From Azospirillum sp. B510 (GTDB lineage Bacteria > Pseudomonadota > Alphaproteobacteria > Azospirillales > Azospirillaceae), in contig NC_013854.1 in NCBI RefSeq assembly GCF_000010725.1, positions 1,455,001-1,519,000 of the forward strand: a stretch of DNA of 64,000 nt, read 5' to 3'. This document shows positions 51,588 to 61,082 of this stretch, in pieces. The first letter of the stretch is position 1; each line of letters starts with the position of its first letter. Position numbers and translations under genes: made by a program. A model generated the notes under the pieces. It ran no database searches. It was given only the letters and a program-made list of their open reading frames with translations, and was not told the origin of the DNA.

Positions 51588-53276
51588 ATGCGGAATTTCT
51601 TTCGAAAGCGTCGTTCGGCCGCTGTGGCTGACGAGCGCATTCCGGCGGCCGGCGGTGCCGGCGGTCCGGGCATCACCGGAGGCGGTCCGGCGTCCGGCCC
51701 GTTGACCGGCGGATCGGGGATGGCCGGTTCCGGTGCCGGCAATCCGGCTGTCGGCAATCCGGGCCTTGCCGGCTCGGGCCTCGGCGCGGCCGGCGGCTTT
51801 TCCAGCACGCCGGGATTCTCCCGGGCGGGCGGGGGCCACCATCTGCGTCCGGTGGACGGAAATATCGGCGGTATGCCGGGTGGCCGGGGCGAGGGCGGAA
51901 TGATGCGCGGCCCGGCATCACCTCCCCGTCAGCCTGACATCATCGACACCGAGACCACCGGCGACCGCCGTGGTCACATGTTCCCGCCGCCGGGGGGCCG
52001 GGATGACAATGGCGATGGCGAGCATGATTTGCCGCGCTTCACCATGTCGGTCAATGGCGGCTATCGCGGCGGCATGGGCGCCAACGCCCCGGCGATGCTG
52101 AAGGGATTGACGCCGGAGCTGAACGGCCTTCTGCGCGAGGCCTTCACGCCGACCCGGCCGAAACAGCAGCTGAACGGCCTCTTCATCGGCCGTAACGACA
52201 CCCTGCGCCGCATCATCTCCGCCATTGAGGAGGAGCGGGCGCATGTCATTCTTTACGGCGACCGCGGCCGCGGCAAGACCTCCGTCGCCAACGCCATCGA
52301 GAAGATCGCCGGGCAGGCGGGCTATCTGTCGCTGAAGCTGACCTGTAGCGGCGAGTTGAGCTTCGAGGACATCTTTCGGCATTTCCTGAAGAAAATCCCC
52401 TCGACCTATTATCGCTCGGCGCTGGACAACCCGTTCGCGGCGCGGCGCAACTTCGCCAGCCTGAACGAGCTGCTGCCCGACGGCGGCTTCAGCGTCACCG
52501 AACTGAACGAGGTGCTGGCGGGTATCCACGCCACCCATGTGCTGCTGATCCTGGACGAGTATGACCGGGTCCTGGATGAGGATTTCCGCAACAAGCTGGC
52601 CGAGCTGTTCAAGAATCTGACCGACAGCTCGATTCCCGTCACCCTGCTGGTGGTGGGGGTCGCCGAGAATCTCGACCAGCTTCTGGGCAAGCACCCGTCG
52701 ATCCAGCGCTCGCTGGTGCCGGTCCATCTGCCGCTGATGACCGATCAGGAGATCGGCCGCCTGATCCAGGCCGGCGCGCAGAACGCCGGCATCGAATTCA
52801 CCGCCGACGTGGTGAGGCGCATCGCCGAGTTCGTGCGCGGCCTGCCTTACTATGCGCAGCTGCTTGGCCTGCACGCGGCGCGCAGCGCCGTCAGCCGCGG
52901 CGGCAAGCTGGTGGAGCGGCCGGACCTGGCCTATGCCGTCGCCCGCTGCCTACAGGAGGCCGAACGCGGCATCGTCGACAGCTACGCCCGCGCGCTGGCC
53001 GCCGACCGCAGGGTGGAGCTGGAGGATGCGCTGCTCGCCGCCGCGCTGTGTCCGACCGATTCCTACGGCGTGTTCGATCCCAATGACTTGGCGGGTGACA
53101 GCGGCGAGTTGCCGGGTGCTGCGACGCTCGATCTGCTGAAACGCCTGACGCGCGAGGATCATGGCGCTGTGCTGGCCCCGGTGGTGGAGCCGGGGCTGGA
53201 ACGCTACCGCTTCCGCAATCAGATGATGCGCCAGTATGTCCTGATGCGTCAGGCGAGCGAGCGCGGCCAGATCTGA
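51588..53276 (+). CDS. AAA-type ATPase with Gly-rich N-terminus
   Basis: 562 residues from the ATG at 51588 after GGGGATTGGGACGG; further open codons upstream cross the end of the small membrane ORF. Residues 1-~170 are basic then a Gly/Pro/Ala low-complexity stretch. The rest is a STAND/ORC-like ATPase: Walker A YGDRGRGKTSVANAIEKIAG, Walker B HVLLILDEYDRVLDE, sensor VTLLVVGVAENLDQLLGKHP, and a lid with RIAEFVRGLPYYAQLLGLHAAR. The C-terminus resembles a winged helix (LLKRLTREDHG, RYRFRNQMMRQYVL). It may act in DNA or stress signalling, but no partner is adjacent. Terminator follows. Confidence 0.8.
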   Translation: MRNFFRKRRSAAVADERIPAAGGAGGPGITGGGPASGPLTGGSGMAGSGAGNPAVGNPGLAGSGLGAAGGFSSTPGFSRAGGGHHLRPVDGNIGGMPGGRGEGGMMRGPASPPRQPDIIDTETTGDRRGHMFPPPGGRDDNGDGEHDLPRFTMSVNGGYRGGMGANAPAMLKGLTPELNGLLREAFTPTRPKQQLNGLFIGRNDTLRRIISAIEEERAHVILYGDRGRGKTSVANAIEKIAGQAGYLSLKLTCSGELSFEDIFRHFLKKIPSTYYRSALDNPFAARRNFASLNELLPDGGFSVTELNEVLAGIHATHVLLILDEYDRVLDEDFRNKLAELFKNLTDSSIPVTLLVVGVAENLDQLLGKHPSIQRSLVPVHLPLMTDQEIGRLIQAGAQNAGIEFTADVVRRIAEFVRGLPYYAQLLGLHAARSAVSRGGKLVERPDLAYAVARCLQEAERGIVDSYARALAADRRVELEDALLAAALCPTDSYGVFDPNDLAGDSGELPGAATLDLLKRLTREDHGAVLAPVVEPGLERYRFRNQMMRQYVLMRQASERGQI

Positions 53277-53300
53277 TCCATCCCCGATCAGGCCGCCCTG

Positions 53301-53339
53301 TGGCCCTTCCCTGGCGACGGGGAAGGGCCATTCCTTTTT
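53301..53339 (+). terminator. Intrinsic terminator after the AAA-type ATPase gene
   Basis: TGGCCCTTCCC (53301-53311), short loop, GGGAAGGGCCA (53320-53330), then TTCCTTTTTG. On the minus strand it also lies beyond hutG, so it may serve both. Confidence 0.85.
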
Positions 53340-53376
53340 GACCGTTGGAAAACCGGCTTTCTGGAAAAAGCCGGCG

Positions 53377-54201
53377 TTACAGGAACGCCGCGCGCCGCCG
53401 GCCGCTGGCCTTCTGCCAGGCCCATTCGACGACGACGCTCATCAGCCGTTCCAGCGACGGCTTCACCTCGGCCGCCAGATTGGGGCGGAAATGGTAAGGC
53501 GGTTCCTCGTCCATATAGGTTGATTGGGTCAGTTCCAACTGGATGGCGTGGATGTTCTCTTCGGGCTGACCATAGCTGCGGATGATGTAACCGCCGCTCA
53601 GCCGGCCATTCAGTGCGGCGGAGTAACGTTCCGACGCCGAAAGGACGTTCATCAGGCGAACGACCAGGGGCTGGGCGGTGCTGCAACCTTCGCCGGTGCC
53701 CAGGTTGAAGTCGGGAAGGGTGCCGTCGAAGAGGCGCGGAACCCGGCTGCGCACGGAATGGGCATCGAACAGGATCGCGACGCCGTAACGGTCGCGCAGG
53801 GCGCGCAGTTCGCTGCGGAGCTGTTCATGGTAGGGACGCCAATAGGCGCCGATCCGCCGCTCGACCTCCGCCCGATCCGGTTCCTGTCCCGGCCGGTAGA
53901 TCGGCGCGCGTGCGAAGGTGGTCAACGGGCAGATTTCGGTCGGATCCAGCCCCGGCTGCGGCATGATCCCGGCGGGGTCGCGGTTCAAATCGGCCACATA
54001 GCGCGAACAGAGGGATGTCAAAAATCCGATTCCGAGCGCCGGGGCGAAGTGATACAACCGATCCAGGTGGCGGTCGACGTCGGGCTGCGCCAGCCCCTCC
54101 TCCGTCATCGTTGCGGCGATGTCCGGTGGAATCATGGTCCCGACATGCGGAATGCTGAGCAGGACCGGGGTTTCGCCCGGCTGGAAGCGGAAGGTTTCCA
54201 T
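53377..54201 (-). CDS. hutG: N-formylglutamate deformylase
   Basis: 274 residues, N-formylglutamate amidohydrolase family: VLLSIPHVGTMIPPDI at the start, SRYVADLNRDPAG, YWRPYHEQLRSEL and LFDAHSVRSRVPRLFDGTLPD with the metal-binding Asp/His. A C-terminal HAIQLELTQSTYMDE is typical. It hydrolyses N-formyl-L-glutamate to glutamate and formate, the last step of one histidine degradation route. No other hut gene is nearby. Confidence 0.93.
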   Translation of the reverse strand: METFRFQPGETPVLLSIPHVGTMIPPDIAATMTEEGLAQPDVDRHLDRLYHFAPALGIGFLTSLCSRYVADLNRDPAGIMPQPGLDPTEICPLTTFARAPIYRPGQEPDRAEVERRIGAYWRPYHEQLRSELRALRDRYGVAILFDAHSVRSRVPRLFDGTLPDFNLGTGEGCSTAQPLVVRLMNVLSASERYSAALNGRLSGGYIIRSYGQPEENIHAIQLELTQSTYMDEEPPYHFRPNLAAEVKPSLERLMSVVVEWAWQKASGRRRAAFL

Positions 54202-54593
54202 GGCTCGTCTCGTCGGCGGAACGGCTTGCGCGGGGCTGTGTGCGGTGCGGCAGGGGCAGCGCTGGGACTATGGAGCGCCGCGCCGCATGCCGTCAAACAG
54301 ATTGCGTTTTTTTGAAAAGGGCAGGGCTTCGATCTCGGCCCGCGCCGGAAAACAAAATTGCGGCGATCCAGGGCTCTCGTGCCCCCCTCCCTGGGGGAGA
54401 CTGTCGAAATCACCGTTGACCGGGGAGCGAGGTTGCCCGAGACTCCGCCGCGTTTGGCGACAGCCCGGAAGAAGGCGTCGCCCCGCACCGGACAAAGCTG
54501 TTTCCCGGCGACCGGACCAAAGACCTCCACAAGACACGGCGCCTCTGTTTCGCAGCCCCGGTGACGAAGCAACGCAGCAGGGGAGAAGCGTCC
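54202..54593. other. Intergenic region hutG to exopolysaccharide locus
   Basis: 392 bases between divergent genes. A T-run (about 54307-54313) lies without a stem; no convincing ORF or known motif seen. Confidence 0.5.
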
Positions 54594-55097
54594 ATGAACA
54601 CCGCCACCCGCCTTGGCGCGGCCATGCCCGGCCGGCGCCAGATTCTGCTCCCTCTCGCGCTCGCCCCGGTCGCGGGGTGGGCCGTCTGGGCCGCCGGGGC
54701 GCCGGATCTGCCCAGCCATCCCGCCGGCCCCTTCCATCTGCCGTTGGACGAGACGACGGCGATCTGGCGCGACCTGTGCGCGGCGCGGATGGGTGGGCCC
54801 GCCGGCGACCCGAAGCTGCCGGTGAGGATCTCGGCCCTGGATGGCCGCCCGCTCACCGTCCGGGGCTTCATGGTGCCGTTGAGCGATGGCGCCACCCACG
54901 ACCGCTTCATCCTGTCCGCCAATCCGATGGGCTGTCCCGCCTGCGAAAGCCCCGGCCCGTCGACCATGCTGCATGTCCACAGCGCCATCGCCCTGCCGGT
55001 GACGCGGGAGCCGCTGATCCTGACCGGCATTCTGCGCCTGCGTCCGCAGGACGGGTTGATCTACCGGCTGGACAGCGCCGAGCAGCGCTGGACCTGA
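54594..55097 (+). CDS. Exported DUF3299-like protein
   Basis: 167 residues from the ATG at 54594 after GGGGAG. The N-terminus has a possible twin-arginine signal (GRRQILLPLALAPVAGWAVW). The body resembles DUF3299-type OB-fold domains: RISALDGRPLTVRGFMVPLS, FILSANPMGCPACESPGPS (two Cys in CPAC), MLHVHSAIALPV, and LILTGILRL. CPAC could be redox-active or metal-binding. Function unknown; it opens the plus-strand run of envelope polysaccharide genes, but a role there is only inferred. Confidence 0.65.
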   Translation: MNTATRLGAAMPGRRQILLPLALAPVAGWAVWAAGAPDLPSHPAGPFHLPLDETTAIWRDLCAARMGGPAGDPKLPVRISALDGRPLTVRGFMVPLSDGATHDRFILSANPMGCPACESPGPSTMLHVHSAIALPVTREPLILTGILRLRPQDGLIYRLDSAEQRWT

Positions 55098-55128
55098 CGC
55101 CGGCGGTTGCCGCCTCGGGTTTCCGGCC

Positions 55129-56364
55129 GTGACGGTCGAGGCGGGTGGCGGAGGCGGGCGGGGCGGGATCGGCGCGCTGTCGATGATGGCGGCGCTGTTT
55201 CTCTATGGCGGCTTCAGCGTTCCCGCACCGCCGTCCGTGCGCGGGGCCGAACTGTCGATCGGCCTGTTGATCCTGCTGGCCGTCGGCTGGAAGGCACCCT
55301 TGGCGGTCGTGAGCGGCCATGCTCTGCGCGCGCCATCGGAGGCGGGATGGATGCCGGCGGCGGTCGCCGCCTTCGGCTGGCTGCTGTGGGTTCCGCTGCT
55401 GCGCGGGGCGGCGCTGGGATGGGAGGTGACCGACATCCTGCGCGATGTCGTGCCTCTGGTCTTTCTCTTCCTCCCGGTGCTGCTGGTGCCGGCCTTGCGC
55501 GGCGGCGGACCGGTGGGCACGCGCGCGCTGGCGGCCGGGCTGGCCGTGGCCGGAGTCCTGTTGGCTTTGCGCTGGTGGCGGCAGGCGGATTGGGAATTCG
55601 CGGCCATCGGCCGGCGGGCGATGGCCGATGGCGGCGTCTATCTTCTCAACGCACCGTCGGTTCTGTTCGCCGCTGTCGCTTTGCCGGCTCTGGCGGTATC
55701 GCTGCTGGCCATCGATGGCAGGATGCGATCCTGGCCGGCGGCGATCGCCTGTATGGCCGGCGGGGCGCTGTGTCTCGGCGCGCTGGCGGGTGCGGTGCAT
55801 CGGACGGCCCTTGGGCTGGCGGTCCTGTCGCTCGCGCTGATCGCCCTGTGGTGGATAAGCCGTCGGCCATGGCTGGCCTTGCCGTTGCTGTTGGTGCTTG
55901 GCGTGCTGGTGTCCGTCGTCGGGGATGAACTGGTCGGCGCGTGGCGGCAGGCTGCGGAAAAGACCCGGCTGACCGGTGTGAACGCAAGGTGGGAGGAGGG
56001 GCTGGCGGTGATCGATCATGCCGTCGCCACCCCGTGGACATTGATGATCGGCGACGGATGGGGGGCGCGCATCGCCAATCCGGCGGTGGGCGGCTGGCGC
56101 GTCGGCTACACCCACACGCTGGCGGGCTACAGCCTGCTGAAGACCGGGCTTCTGGGCATGATCGCGTTGGGCGTCTATCTGGCCGCGCTTGTCCGGCCCT
56201 GGCTCCGCTTGATGGCGTCCGATCCGCCGCTGGCCCTTGCGGTGGCGCCGCCCCTGCTGATGTCGCTCTGTCTTCATACCAGCTTCAAGTATCTCGATAC
56301 CGGCGTCCTCCTGTCGCTGATTCTTTTTGCGGTGGAGCGCAGGAAAGGGTTGTCGCCGTCCTAG
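55129..56364 (+). CDS. Polytopic membrane protein, O-antigen ligase/polymerase-like
   Basis: 411 residues, GTG start, about eleven hydrophobic segments (for example LSIGLLILLAVGW, LVFLFLPVLLVPALRG, LALPLLLVLGVLVSVVG). A large loop near 280-320 (NARWEEGLAVIDHAVATPWT, GWRVGYTHTLAGYSLLKTG) contains the H-T-G-type spacing seen in Wzy/WaaL proteins. It probably polymerises or ligates an exported polysaccharide. It is in the plus-strand run with a GT4, a Wzz-like and a GT2 gene. Confidence 0.75.
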   Translation: MTVEAGGGGGRGGIGALSMMAALFLYGGFSVPAPPSVRGAELSIGLLILLAVGWKAPLAVVSGHALRAPSEAGWMPAAVAAFGWLLWVPLLRGAALGWEVTDILRDVVPLVFLFLPVLLVPALRGGGPVGTRALAAGLAVAGVLLALRWWRQADWEFAAIGRRAMADGGVYLLNAPSVLFAAVALPALAVSLLAIDGRMRSWPAAIACMAGGALCLGALAGAVHRTALGLAVLSLALIALWWISRRPWLALPLLLVLGVLVSVVGDELVGAWRQAAEKTRLTGVNARWEEGLAVIDHAVATPWTLMIGDGWGARIANPAVGGWRVGYTHTLAGYSLLKTGLLGMIALGVYLAALVRPWLRLMASDPPLALAVAPPLLMSLCLHTSFKYLDTGVLLSLILFAVERRKGLSPS

Positions 56365-56392
56365 GAGATATGCATACTTCCGCGTGCAATTC

Positions 56393-57673
56393 ATGATCCG
56401 GTGCGCCGTGATATTCTCACCGCCAGCCATCCTTTTCCTCAATCGGGTGTTTCCGCCGGATCGCGGTGCCACCGGTCATTGCCTGTGGGACCTCGCGGGT
56501 CGCCTCTCGGCTGCGGGATGGCGGGTTACGGTGGTGTCGGACGGGGGGGGCGGGTTCGGCAACGCGGATGATGCGGGTTACGGGGAGGTGCCGGCCGGTG
56601 TCACGCTGTGTCGCACCGGCGGCGGAATCGTCGAATCCGACCGGCCAGACGTCCGCGCCTATCTGGCGTCCTTGTGCCGTCTGACCAGCCGGGCCCTGCG
56701 CCTGCCGCGTCATGACCTTGTCGTGACCATGACCGACCCGCCGATGCTGGCGCTGGCCGGTCCGATGCTCGCCGCGCGGCACCGCGCGGCCTCGCTGCAT
56801 TGGTGCCAGGATCTCTATCCCGATCTGTTGCCGGTGCTCGGCGTTCGGATGCCGGCCACGCTCCGCTGGGCCGCCGGTCTGGGCATGGCGCGGACCCTGC
56901 GCCGGCATGACGGGGTCGTCGCGATCGGCCGTTGCATGCGTGAGCGCCTCCTTTCCGCCGGTGTGGCGGAGGACAGGGTGACGGTGCTGCCGAACTGGCC
57001 CGATCCCGCCATCCGCCCCCTGGAGAAGGGCGGCAACAGCCTCCGCCTTTCGCTGGGGCTGGAGGCGGAGGGCCGACGGTTTCTGGTGGTCTATTCCGGA
57101 ACGCTCGGGCTCGCGCATCCGATGGAGGGTGTTCTGGAGGCGGCGTCGCGGTTGCAGGACCGTGATCCATCCGTGCTTTTCCTGCTGGTCGGGGAGGGCA
57201 GAGGATTCGCCGCGGTGGAAAGGGCCGCGCACCGCCGGGGACTGCGCAATCTGCGGCGGCTTCCCTGGCAGCCTGCCGGGCGGCTGGCGGAATGCCTGTC
57301 CGCCGCCGACCTGCATCTGGTGACGATGGACCCGGCGGCGGCGGGGCTGCTGGTGCCGAGCAAGCTGGCCGGCGTCCAGGCCGCCGGCCGCCCTTGCCTG
57401 TTCCTGGGGCCGCGCGGGAGCGAGGCGGCGGCGCGGGTGGACGGCTGCGGGCAGGTGATCGATCCGTTCGACGGCGCCGCCATCGCCGATGCGGTGCGTG
57501 CCTATGCCACCGATCCGCTGCGGTGCGCGGTGGAGGGGGCAAGGGCCCTCAGCCGCGCCGGGGATTGGAACGCCGATCGGGCCGCGACGGCTTTCGCCGG
57601 TCTGGCCGAACGCCTCCTGCTCGCCCGACAGGTTGGGCGGCCGTTGATGGGGAGGCCGCTGCCCCATGCCTGA
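56393..57673 (+). CDS. GT4-family glycosyltransferase
   Basis: 426 residues from the ATG at 56393; no clear ribosome site, so a GTG at 56408 is possible. GT-B fold. N-terminal domain: LNRVFPPDRGATGHCLWDLAGRLS. C-terminal donor domain: VVYSGTLGLAHPMEGVLEAA, LVGEGRGFAAVERAAHRRGL and the E-x7-E-like LVPSKLAGVQAAGRPCLFLG. It would transfer a sugar from a nucleotide donor to a polysaccharide lipid intermediate. It overlaps the Wzz-like gene by 8 bases. Confidence 0.88.
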   Translation: MIRCAVIFSPPAILFLNRVFPPDRGATGHCLWDLAGRLSAAGWRVTVVSDGGGGFGNADDAGYGEVPAGVTLCRTGGGIVESDRPDVRAYLASLCRLTSRALRLPRHDLVVTMTDPPMLALAGPMLAARHRAASLHWCQDLYPDLLPVLGVRMPATLRWAAGLGMARTLRRHDGVVAIGRCMRERLLSAGVAEDRVTVLPNWPDPAIRPLEKGGNSLRLSLGLEAEGRRFLVVYSGTLGLAHPMEGVLEAASRLQDRDPSVLFLLVGEGRGFAAVERAAHRRGLRNLRRLPWQPAGRLAECLSAADLHLVTMDPAAAGLLVPSKLAGVQAAGRPCLFLGPRGSEAAARVDGCGQVIDPFDGAAIADAVRAYATDPLRCAVEGARALSRAGDWNADRAATAFAGLAERLLLARQVGRPLMGRPLPHA

Positions 57674-58655
57674 CGGCCTTGTCGCCCAGCCCCCGCCCGA
57701 GGCGATGACACTGGTCCGGCCCGTTGCGGGTGGGGAGGGGGATCTTCGTGCCCTGATCCATGTCCTGGGGACCGGGTGGCGTTGGCTGGCCGCCGGGGGC
57801 GTGGGCGGTCTGGCCCTTGCGGTGCTGGCGCTGTGGATGGTGACGCCGGCCTATACGGCGACGATGATCATCGGGCCGACGGCGCGGGTGGGGTCCGCCG
57901 CGATGGGCGCGCGGGTGCCGGCGCTGAGTGGTCGCGACTCCGCAGGCGTCGCCGAACCGGGGGCGGGGGACGAATCCTTGTCGGACTTCGCCCGCTATCT
58001 GGAGTTGTTTGGAGCGGGACCGGTGGCGGAACGGCTGTCCCGCGACCCCGATTGCCTGTCCGCGCTCTTTTCCGACCGTTGGGATGCCGAGGCCGGGCGC
58101 TGGCGACCTCCGCCCGGATTGTTTCCCAGGCTGAGGCGGGCGTTGCTGGCGCTGGTCGGGCGCGAGGATTGGGTGGAACCGGACGGCGACCGCGTGGCGC
58201 GCGCCCTGCGCGAGCGGCTGGTGATCGACATGCTGCGGTCGGGACCGATGCGGCGCATCACCATCCACCATGCCGACCGGGCGACGGCCATCGACCTGCT
58301 GGGGCGGATCGCGCTGGCCACCGACAGCCATCTGCGGGCGGAGGCGGCACGGCGCAGCGCCGCCCAGATCGCCCATATCAGGCAAAGGCTGGGGGCGGTC
58401 ACCGTGGCGGAACACCGGCAGGCGCTGAGCGACCTGCTGCTGGACCAGGAGCGGGTCGCGATGATGATCGGCGTCGACCTGCCCTTCGCCGCCGACGTGA
58501 TCCAGCCGCCGATGGCGTCGGCCCTGCCGGACTGGCCGAACCCGGTTCCGGTGGTTCCGCTGGCCGGTTTGGCCGGGCTGGCCGCGGCCGGCTTCGCCCT
58601 GTCGGCCCGCCATGCGCTGAAGGATCGCCGGGACGGCACGAGGGGAGCCGCATGA
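57666..58655 (+). CDS. Wzz-like chain-length determinant protein
   Basis: 329 residues. First span at about 40-62 (LAAGGVGGLALAVLALWMVT), followed by PAYTATMIIGP, the start of a Wzz/PCP domain; second span near 300-320 (PVVPLAGLAGLAAAGFALSA). The periplasmic part has a heptad-like helix (AAQIAHIRQRLGAVTVAEHR). PCP proteins set polysaccharide chain length and coordinate export. No kinase domain is fused. The stop overlaps the GT2 start by ATGA. Confidence 0.8.
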   Translation: MPDGLVAQPPPEAMTLVRPVAGGEGDLRALIHVLGTGWRWLAAGGVGGLALAVLALWMVTPAYTATMIIGPTARVGSAAMGARVPALSGRDSAGVAEPGAGDESLSDFARYLELFGAGPVAERLSRDPDCLSALFSDRWDAEAGRWRPPPGLFPRLRRALLALVGREDWVEPDGDRVARALRERLVIDMLRSGPMRRITIHHADRATAIDLLGRIALATDSHLRAEAARRSAAQIAHIRQRLGAVTVAEHRQALSDLLLDQERVAMMIGVDLPFAADVIQPPMASALPDWPNPVPVVPLAGLAGLAAAGFALSARHALKDRRDGTRGAA

Positions 58656-59689
58656 CTTCCCTCATACCGGTTTCCGTGGTGGTGATGACGCGCAACGAGG
58701 CGGCGAATCTGTCGCCTTGCCTGACCGCGCTTCATCGCTTCGCCGAGTGTTTCGTGGTCGACAGCGCCAGCGATGACGGCACGCCGGACATCGCCCGTTC
58801 CCATGGCGCCCGTCTGGTCTCCTTCCGGTGGAACGGCCGCTATCCCAAGAAGAAGCAATGGTGTCTGGACGTACTGCCGTTGGCCCATGACTGGGTCCTG
58901 TTCGTCGATGCCGACGAGCGGCCGACGACGGGGCTGGTGGAGGAGATCGCCGGGGTGATGGCGGGAGGGGCCGCGGATGGGCTGGCTCACGCCGCCTATT
59001 GGATCGACGGCCGGCCGGTCGTCCGTGGCCGGCCGCTGCGCTTCGGCTGCTGGAACCGCAAGCTTGCCCTGCTCGACCGCCGGCGCGCGCGCTTCGCCGA
59101 CCAGCCAGACCTGGATGTCGGCTCCATGTGGGAGGTGGAGGGGCATTACCAGCCGCAGGTGGCCGGCTCGACCGGCCGGCTCCGCCATCCGATGGACCAT
59201 GACGATGCCAAGCCGCCCTCGGCCTGGTTCGAGCGCCACAACCGCTATTCCGATTGGGAGGCGGCCTTGCGCGCCGATGGCCGGATGGAACGGCTCATCG
59301 ATGGCGAAGCGGACGGCGGGGGACGCATCGCTGGGGGTCCCACGGGCGGCCTCATGGGTGGCCTTATCGGCCGGCGGACGCAGAAACGCTTGTTCCAGAG
59401 ACTGCCCGGACGGCCGTTCTGGGCTTTCCTGCACGCTTATGTGCTTCGTCTCGGCCTCCTTGACGGGGTCGAGGGTTTGGACCATGCCCTGGGGCGCGCC
59501 TTCTACTACTGGCAGGTTGGCCTCAAGATGCGCTCAGCGGAGAGGGTGCGGGAAGCGAAAGCGCATCCCCCGTTGGCAGAGCCCCCCTCTGCCAAGCTCC
59601 CGTCTGTCGGCCTCCAGCCGGTCGGCCCCCCGCCTGACCATACGCTGTTCGACCGTCTCGGGATTGCCCGCCGCGTGGGCGGTCCTTAA
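58652..59689 (+). CDS. GT2-family glycosyltransferase
   Basis: 345 residues from an ATG overlapping the previous stop. GT-A fold: PVSVVVMTRNEAANLSPCL, FVVDSASDDGTPDIA, RYPKKKQWCLDVLPL and DXD motif FVDADERPT. This WaaE/KdtX-like layout is found in lipopolysaccharide core and EPS transferases. The last 50 residues are Pro-rich and likely disordered. The stop codon is 4 bases into the 3' end of the convergent XRE gene. Confidence 0.9.
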   Translation: MTSLIPVSVVVMTRNEAANLSPCLTALHRFAECFVVDSASDDGTPDIARSHGARLVSFRWNGRYPKKKQWCLDVLPLAHDWVLFVDADERPTTGLVEEIAGVMAGGAADGLAHAAYWIDGRPVVRGRPLRFGCWNRKLALLDRRRARFADQPDLDVGSMWEVEGHYQPQVAGSTGRLRHPMDHDDAKPPSAWFERHNRYSDWEAALRADGRMERLIDGEADGGGRIAGGPTGGLMGGLIGRRTQKRLFQRLPGRPFWAFLHAYVLRLGLLDGVEGLDHALGRAFYYWQVGLKMRSAERVREAKAHPPLAEPPSAKLPSVGLQPVGPPPDHTLFDRLGIARRVGGP

Positions 59690-60153
59690 TCTTCGAGCAG
59701 TGCGATCTTGTCGCCGCCCAGCGCCTTCAGCAGGTCGAAGGTGCGCTTGCGTACGCCCGGATCCTCGATCCGGTAATAGGCGCGTACCAGTTCCAGCGTC
59801 TCGCGGCGGGCCATCGATTCGAACTCGTCGGTCTCGCTCATGCTCTCCGACGGGGTTTCCGCGGTGATCTGGTCGGGCGAGGGCATATCGTCGAAGAAGT
59901 AGCTGACCGGCACGCCGAGAACCTGGGACAGATTGTAGAGGCGGCTGGCGCTGATCCGGTTCGATCCGCGCTCGTATTTCTGGAGCTGCTGGAAGGTGAT
60001 CCCGACCGCCTCGCCCAGCTTTTCCTGGCTCAGGCCGAGCAGGGTGCGGCGAAGCCGCAGGCGGGCGCCGACATGGATGTCGATGGGGTTGGGACCTTCG
60101 CCGCGGCGCGACAGGGTGTGGGCGGGGGCGAGTTTGGTTTTGGTCGCGCTCAT
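59686..60153 (-). CDS. XRE-family regulator (PraR-like)
   Basis: 155 residues from the ATG at 60153; an ATG 42 bases upstream is also open. HTH domain at about 27-90: VGARLRLRRTLLGLSQEKLG, EAVGITFQQLQKYERGSNRI and SASRLYNLSQVLGVPVSYFF. The C-terminal region with MARRETLELVRAYYRIEDPGVRKRTF is shared with PraR/PhrR-type regulators of alphaproteobacteria that control surface attachment, quorum sensing and EPS. Its position inside an EPS locus fits that. Confidence 0.88.
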   Translation of the reverse strand: MSATKTKLAPAHTLSRRGEGPNPIDIHVGARLRLRRTLLGLSQEKLGEAVGITFQQLQKYERGSNRISASRLYNLSQVLGVPVSYFFDDMPSPDQITAETPSESMSETDEFESMARRETLELVRAYYRIEDPGVRKRTFDLLKALGGDKIALLED

Positions 60154-60287
60154 AAGTCGTACCTCGAATGGAAAGCCGGGGGGAAGGCACCGCAAGAATG
60201 CTTAGTTCAGAAAGTAAATTCTATGCAACCATTTGTGCGTATCAACGGTCCGTTTCGGTGCAGGTGGGGCAGTCCGTGCGAAAGACA

Positions 60288-61082
60288 TTAAGCATCCGGG
60301 CATCGGAAACGTAATTTCGCGTATGCCCCGGGAAAATGCTGGCGCAGCGCCAGCGCGACTCGCTGCGCCATGGCGATCATGGTTCCTCGCAGCGGTCCAT
60401 GGCCGAAATGGCGTTCCCGAATCGCCGCCTGCTCCCGGCGGCCGGCGGCCGCCTCCCGTTGCGACAGGCCGCCGGGCGCGAACAGGCAGACGGGCCAGTC
60501 CAGCCTGACCGCCTTTCCCCGTTCCAGAACGGCAAGGGTGAAGGCGTAATCCGCCGCGATCCGGTAAGCGGGATCGAAGCGAAGACCCGAGAGGGCGGCG
60601 ACACGGTAGATCATGGCCTGATGGTGGGTGAACATCCCGAAGGGTGCCCACCGGCGGGACCGCGCCCGCTTCAGCAGGATACGTCCGTCCTCCAGCCGTT
60701 CCAGCGCATCGCCATAGAGAAGGGCGCAGGCGGGGTGGCGGCCGATGGCCCGCATCAGACGGCCGGCACCATCGGCCGCCGCCAGCCTGTCCCCCGCGTT
60801 CAGAAACAGGAGGTGGCTGGCGCCGAGCCCGCGGGCGGCGTCGATCGCCTCGTTCATCGCGTCATACAGTCCCGAGTCGCAGGCCGAGCGCCACCAGGCC
60901 GGGATGTCGGCATGGTCAGCCAGCCAGTCCGCGCCACCGTCGCTGGAGGCGCCGTCGGCGACCAGCCAGAGCACATCCGGCCCCAACTGTCCGCGCAGGC
61001 TGTCATGGGTGTCGACCAGCCCGGCGAGGTCGTCGCGGACCACCGTCACGATGGCGAGACGGGGGGGCGACGGCACGGTCAT
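60288..61082 (-). CDS. GT2-family glycosyltransferase (WcaA/colanic-type)
   Basis: 264 residues. RLAIVTVVRDDLAGLVDTHDSL, LVADGASSDGGADWL, SGLYDAMNEAIDAARGLGAS and LFLNAGDR match the short GT2 family that adds sugars during EPS repeat-unit assembly (WcaA/AmsE-like). HHQAMIYRVAAL and DPAYRIAADYAFTLAVLERG are the C-terminal acceptor-side motifs. The start overlaps the stop of the multi-SLBB gene by four bases. Confidence 0.9.
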   Translation of the reverse strand: MTVPSPPRLAIVTVVRDDLAGLVDTHDSLRGQLGPDVLWLVADGASSDGGADWLADHADIPAWWRSACDSGLYDAMNEAIDAARGLGASHLLFLNAGDRLAAADGAGRLMRAIGRHPACALLYGDALERLEDGRILLKRARSRRWAPFGMFTHHQAMIYRVAALSGLRFDPAYRIAADYAFTLAVLERGKAVRLDWPVCLFAPGGLSQREAAAGRREQAAIRERHFGHGPLRGTMIAMAQRVALALRQHFPGAYAKLRFRCPDA

